A DNA stretch of 64,000 nucleotides, taken from positions 543,896,818 through 543,960,817 of the forward strand of contig NC_045426.1 of the NCBI RefSeq assembly GCF_902635505.1, written 5' to 3'. Both the position numbers and the translations under genes were made by a program. Positions 52,401 through 58,400 of the stretch are shown here, one piece after another (position 1 is the first letter of the stretch; the number at the start of each line of letters is the position of its first letter). The stretch is from Sarcophilus harrisii (lineage: Eukaryota; Chordata; Mammalia; Dasyuromorphia; Dasyuridae). Below the pieces are notes generated by a model. That model saw only the letters and a program-made list of their open reading frames with translations. It had not been told where the DNA came from and did no database searches.

Positions 52401-55400
52401 TTGTAAATAAGAAACTTAAATCTAAGGAGATTAAATGACTTGCCTAAGGTCACAGATTTAGCAAAATTTGAGTTTCTAACACTGATGATCTGACTCCAGA
52501 TACAGTGTTCTTTTTTCTGTTCTTAGTAATAACTACTTGATGTAAATAAATCTATTAATATAGACAACAACCTATATATACATTCAGATGTTAACTAATT
52601 AGTTGTCTGTCAGGCTCTGTGCTGAGTGCTGGGGCTTTAAAGAAAGGCAAAAACATAGTCCTTTCCCTCTAGGTCACCATCTAGTGAGTGAAAACAAGAT
52701 GCAAATTCCATTGCACATAAAAGATACATAAAGTGTAAACAGAAGGAAACTTCAGAGGGAAAGCAGTTAAAATTGAGAAAATTATGCATGTGTGGGATTT
52801 GAGCTGAATTTTAAAGTTTAATCAGTTATTTTACTTTACCATTCATTTACACAAACAGTGCCAGCCAATCTGTGTTAGCATTGTTAGAAATGTAGGATAC
52901 CCCCTGTATATAGCTCAGCTACTCCCATATCCTTAAATCCTGTTAGACTGTTTTTTTTTTTTTTTAATTGTAAAGATTCCCATAAGACCACAGCACTTAG
53001 AACTGCCAGAAAAAATGTTTATTTCTAAAGTTAGATGACAAATTGAATGCTAGACACCTAACTTTGGTTTCAGTAATCCTCTGATCATTGGCAAAATCTC
53101 ATGTTAGTATAATGATATTTTGTAATGTTGTTTTACATGTACCATCATTTTGGGACGTGGAGTTTGTTTTTTAAGTTGTGATGAAAATTATTCTCATAAT
53201 ATTTGTTGCATTAGTGTCTAACATATACAGTTGCAAGACTTAGGTAGTTTTGATTTGTACACACAGTTTAATTCTCTGAAGAATCATTCATTTTTGTCCA
53301 CTATATAGTTATGTACAGTTTAATTAAAGTGGAATATGCTGTATTTCACTGATGCATATAACATCATTTTAAATTTCACAGTTAAGGTCCTATTAAACCT
53401 ATATGGATTACCAAATCATACCCGTACATAAGGGAAAATATTTTAGAATATTGACTTTTTAAAGACTGCTTAAATCTTATTCCTTAATAGATGATCAAGT
53501 CATGGGTCAAAAGAGCTATATTGCATCATAATTGGGAAATTCCCAAATTCTTTGGAATCCTTTCTGAATGGCATATATACCATTGTCCCATTTTCATTGT
53601 TAGGGTTTCTTATTTTTGTGGCTGAGAAGTGCATTAAGATATGTGGAAGTAGATGGAGATATGGTAGGATGGCAAAATAGGAGAAGGCAGTTCAGCTCAG
53701 TTTCCATGACTGCTACATGATAACTCTAGGTTATCCTACAGCTCAATCCCTGCAGCTCTGTTGATCCTTTTCATATTCCTGAAAGGATGGTAGGACTTTT
53801 GATTCAGTCCCTGAGACAAAGGATCTCTTAATCATCAGATTCTGCAGAGAAAGGGAAATGTCCTCAGGAAAAGGGGGTGATCTCAGATTAGATCACCAAG
53901 GTGAGAAATGAGGTTGTTTTATAGTTGCTTCAGTCCCCAAGAATGAGTAAACAGGCAAACAAACAAACAAAAAGATAAAAAGATTATTTCCAAAACACCT
54001 GTAAGTCAAGCCTTAGCTCATCTTGCCTATAAGGATAATTAGAATTCTTTGAAAAAATTATTCAAGTTTTTTTTTTTTAATATTTTAAAATATTGGCAAT
54101 GAAATGAGAGGCCTTAAAGCAAAAAACGTTAGCAAGCAAATGGAGTATATGGAGGAAAGACTTGGGAAGAGAATAGCTTAGCCCAGCAGGTAGAGAAACT
54201 TAACCACATAAAAAGATACCCTGAAAATCAGACCAACAAAAGTAGTGACTTCATGAGATATATTAAAAAAAAAAAAAAGGGGGGGGGGGGGGATAATGGT
54301 ATTTCAAGATACCATGAAAGAGAACTGCTTAGACAACCAGAACAAAAAAACAGTGAAAATAGAATTCATTAGTCACCTTAAAACAGTCCAAAAATGAATG
54401 GAATATTTCAGTAAAAATTCAGACCTTCCAGGTCAAAGAAGAAGTAATGTAAACAGCCTTCCAATTAGGGGTAACTTAATCAGGAAAACAGCATAATCCT
54501 TCATAGGAACCCAGGGTACCTTCAATGAAATAGAAACACCTGAGCATTACGGATCAAAGTACCAGAGATTAATGAAAAATTAGAATTATAACACATGGGA
54601 ATCAAGAGAAACATTAAAAAGATAAATTATAAGTGAACAATTGGAAGGAACTTTTATGAAAATGAATTATTTACTTCTAATAAGGAGGGAGCTATATACA
54701 GTGGTCTCTTCAGTTTCCAGTGTCGACAGGAGTCAGAGGGGGTTAAATAAGATAGGACTTTGGAGTGATTTTATGGTGTTTTGGTGTTGAAAGAAGAAAG
54801 AAAAAGGTGGCAGAAGATGGAGGACATTACTATTATTCTATATAATCTCTATTTTAAGTACAATTTTATATAAATGTGAAAAGGGTGGCATCACTTATAA
54901 CAATGGTTAGGATGAACTCACCCATAAAGCAGAAGAGGATAAAGTAGATTAGACTACAGAATCTAATGTTGTTTATAAGAAACACTAGAAACAAAAACTC
55001 AGTTAAAATAATGATTTGGAATAAAAAGTGATACCTTACCTGAACTCAAAAAAAAGGGCAAAACTAGTAATGATAATTTCATCCTAGGCAACAACAAAAA
55101 TTAATAATGCAGACTAAATTAATTTAGATATTTAATGGCATGCCAAACTACAAAAATGAATTACTTTGTAAAACTAGAAGAAAAAAATAATGAAATTCAT
55201 CTGCATAAACAAAAGGTTAAGAATATTTAAGGAAACTCTTTTTTTTAAATGGGAAAGAGAACCTAGTAGTACCAAATACAAAGCAGTAATAGTTTTTGAA
55301 AATTTTGGTATGGGTTAATAAAGAAAAGTTGAGGTGTGGAATATAATAGATACAACAATATATGAAAGCAAACAAATCCAGTAGCTTAATAATTTGATCA

Positions 55401-58400
55401 ACCCAAAGATCTCAACTACTAGAGTAAAAGGTACCCTTCAACAAAATCTGTTGGGAAAATTGGACAGAGGTGTGGTAGAAGTCAGGTGCGGTTGAGTATC
55501 TTATGCCATATTCCAAGTTCAAATATAAAAGGTCACATCAAAAACTAGAGCATAGTGAAGAAATTACTTTTCAGATCTGGAAATAGAGAAAGTGCTTATA
55601 ACCAAATAAGGAGTAGAGAGTAATGTATAGTACTGAAGATAAGAATTGGTCATTTTGGTTCCATAAAATTAAAGTCTATAGCTGTGATTAGAATAAATTT
55701 TTAAGCAGTCTTCTCTCATAAAGGTCTCTTTTCCAGGATATTTGAGTTGCTGATTCAAATTTGATAAAATCCATTCCCCAGTTGATAAATGGTTAAAGAT
55801 ATGCATAGACAGATTTCAAGGGAAGAAAGCATTTTCTACTTATACAAAAATTTTTTTAAAAAATCAGATTATTCTGACATTCCACACCACATCCATCATA
55901 TGGCAGGGGTGACTACAAAAGGAAAATGGGAGCATACTCCTCTGCTTGAAAAAGCTAAATATTGGTGGAGTTGGTGAAATAGCCTACCCATTCTGACACT
56001 TTGGCCCAAAAGTTAATTAATCTGTGTATTCTTTAATAAAGCAATGTTGCTATATAGGCTTTTCCCATCAGCAGGTAAGAGTTTTAAAAAGATCCCATAT
56101 CTACCAAAAAAAAAAAAAAAAGCAGTTATTTATTTGTAATAGCAAACACATGGAAATTAACAAGGGTGTCCATTAATTAAGAAAGGATATTAGAAATGAA
56201 GAGATGGTTTCCAAGAGACATGAAAAACCTTCCATAACACATCAGTTATAAAAATGAATTATTTAAGAAATCTCATTGATGCAATGATGATAAGAATAAT
56301 TCCAGTAGACTGGTGATAATGAATGCTACTTTACTAGACTAATATGCAGAATGAAACAAACATTTTTGTACATGACTAATGTAGGGATTTAATTTTTCTT
56401 GAATATATTTGTTAAAAGGGTTTTGTAATTTCCTCCCCAATATAGGATAATGGGGCATAGAGAAAAAAAATGCTTGATTATTAAAAAGATAGGTAAAAAA
56501 AAATTTTTTTTCAAATAGTATTTGTATTGTCTTTTGTTTTCTTAATATAATGCAATGAATTCCATCATTTAAATTCTTCAAGCAATACTCAGCACATCAG
56601 ATTATTTGGTTCCTTTAGGAAAGTTATATATGACATTAAAGGCTGACTTTCTTTTCTTGAATTTACCATTGAATAAAAGGGAGGGAAGATTTCAAGAAGA
56701 TTTTTATTCATTCGTTGTTGAGTTGGTTGATAGTTCAGTTTAGTTGAATATAAGAATTGGCATCCTTTTTTTCTAAAGAATATGCTTATTGAAACAATTT
56801 AAAATAAGTTTTCTATAGTATTGTTGTCAAATAAGAATCCAGGCTTAGGTTTCCATTTTTACTTTCTAGCTATGTGAATTTGAAAAATTTGCTTCACCTT
56901 GGGCCTTTTAAGTCCTTATCTACTATGCTTCTCACTCTAGGAGTTGTGAGGAGATGGGTAAATGTGACATGTCAAAAGTTGCAAGATTTTTTGAAAGTTA
57001 AATTATTGAAGATTAGTTTTGAAGATCTGTTAAATGTATTGAATTGTAGCTGCTTGATGGGGTTAAGTGTTTTAATTTTTCACTTGCATTTATTAATAAT
57101 ACATTTCAAATTACAGTTAAAGATTCCACCACTATAAATAGCACAAGCAATAAGAAGGAGGAAAATGAAGATTATGAGGGCCCTTTCAGGCCTGCAAAAA
57201 CCCTGAAAGAAGGGAGTGTACTGGATATTCTGAAAAGTCCTGGTAAGATAGTAGTTAAGTAATTTTCTCAAAAAAATAACCTTATATTCAGATCTATATT
57301 AATACTTTATTAATATTAATCACTGATCCTTTTCTACATCTTAAAATCTCCACTGAATAGATGATGTAACCTAGATAGAGAATTTTTTCTTGTTTGTTTT
57401 TAGTTTTAGTTTTTAAAGCCTATCCCTGGAATTCAGGAAAGCAATAACAAAATTGAATGTTAGAAAGTAGGAAATAATTGGGGGGGTGGTGGAGCTTGTG
57501 TAGAGTGTGGTTTACTTGAGGTAGAATAGATGGGGGGAAAGAAAAGTATAGGGGCCTAGATTATGAAGGGTTTTGAATTTCAAGCAGAGGATTTTGTATT
57601 TGAGGGCCACTGGAGTTTATTTATTGAAAAGGGTATTATCATAATGTTGGTTGTATCAAGCCTAGGACTTTATAGAGCTTCTTGGAAAGAGATTTATAAT
57701 CCTTAAAGGAATTTGACCTGAACATTCCCTAAAAAAAAAAAACCACATTGCTAAAAAGAATGTTAACTAGATTATAGCATGCATTTAAATAGAAAAAATA
57801 AAGAGCTTTGCCATTAGTATATATATCTACGATTGGGTATTAGTTGGCTTAGTATTCTTAATTTGCCCTAGAAGAGGGATTAGCAAACTATGGTTCTAAC
57901 ATGTTTTTATTATCTCTATATTTTTTTTTTTTTTTTTTTTGTTAGACATTTAGGATTAAGTGATTTTGCTGGGGACGAGGGGATGTCACTTAGCTAATAA
58001 GTGTTAAGTGTCTGAGGCCATATTTGAACTCAGATCATTCTGACTTCAGGGTTGGCACTTTATCCACTTCACCATCTAGCTGCCCCCTCCTCTCCTCCCT
58101 AATATGTCTAAATAAATTTTTTTGTATTTTAAATTGCAAACACTACTCTTAGCTGACAAGCTGAGGGAAAAATACACAGGCAGTTGTATAAGCCTTTTGG
58201 CAGTAGTTTTCTTTCTGACTTTTATATTGTATAGAGTTATGTCTTAAATTTATATATGAAAGTACAGTTCAGCAAGGGAAAAAGAAAACTAGATCATGAT
58301 GGTTTAGTATAAGAAATTTTTCTGTTGATTGCTATGATTGCCCTCTACTTCAGGAGAGTAATATTGTCATGTCTGAATGATCATTCCTATATCAAGGTTT

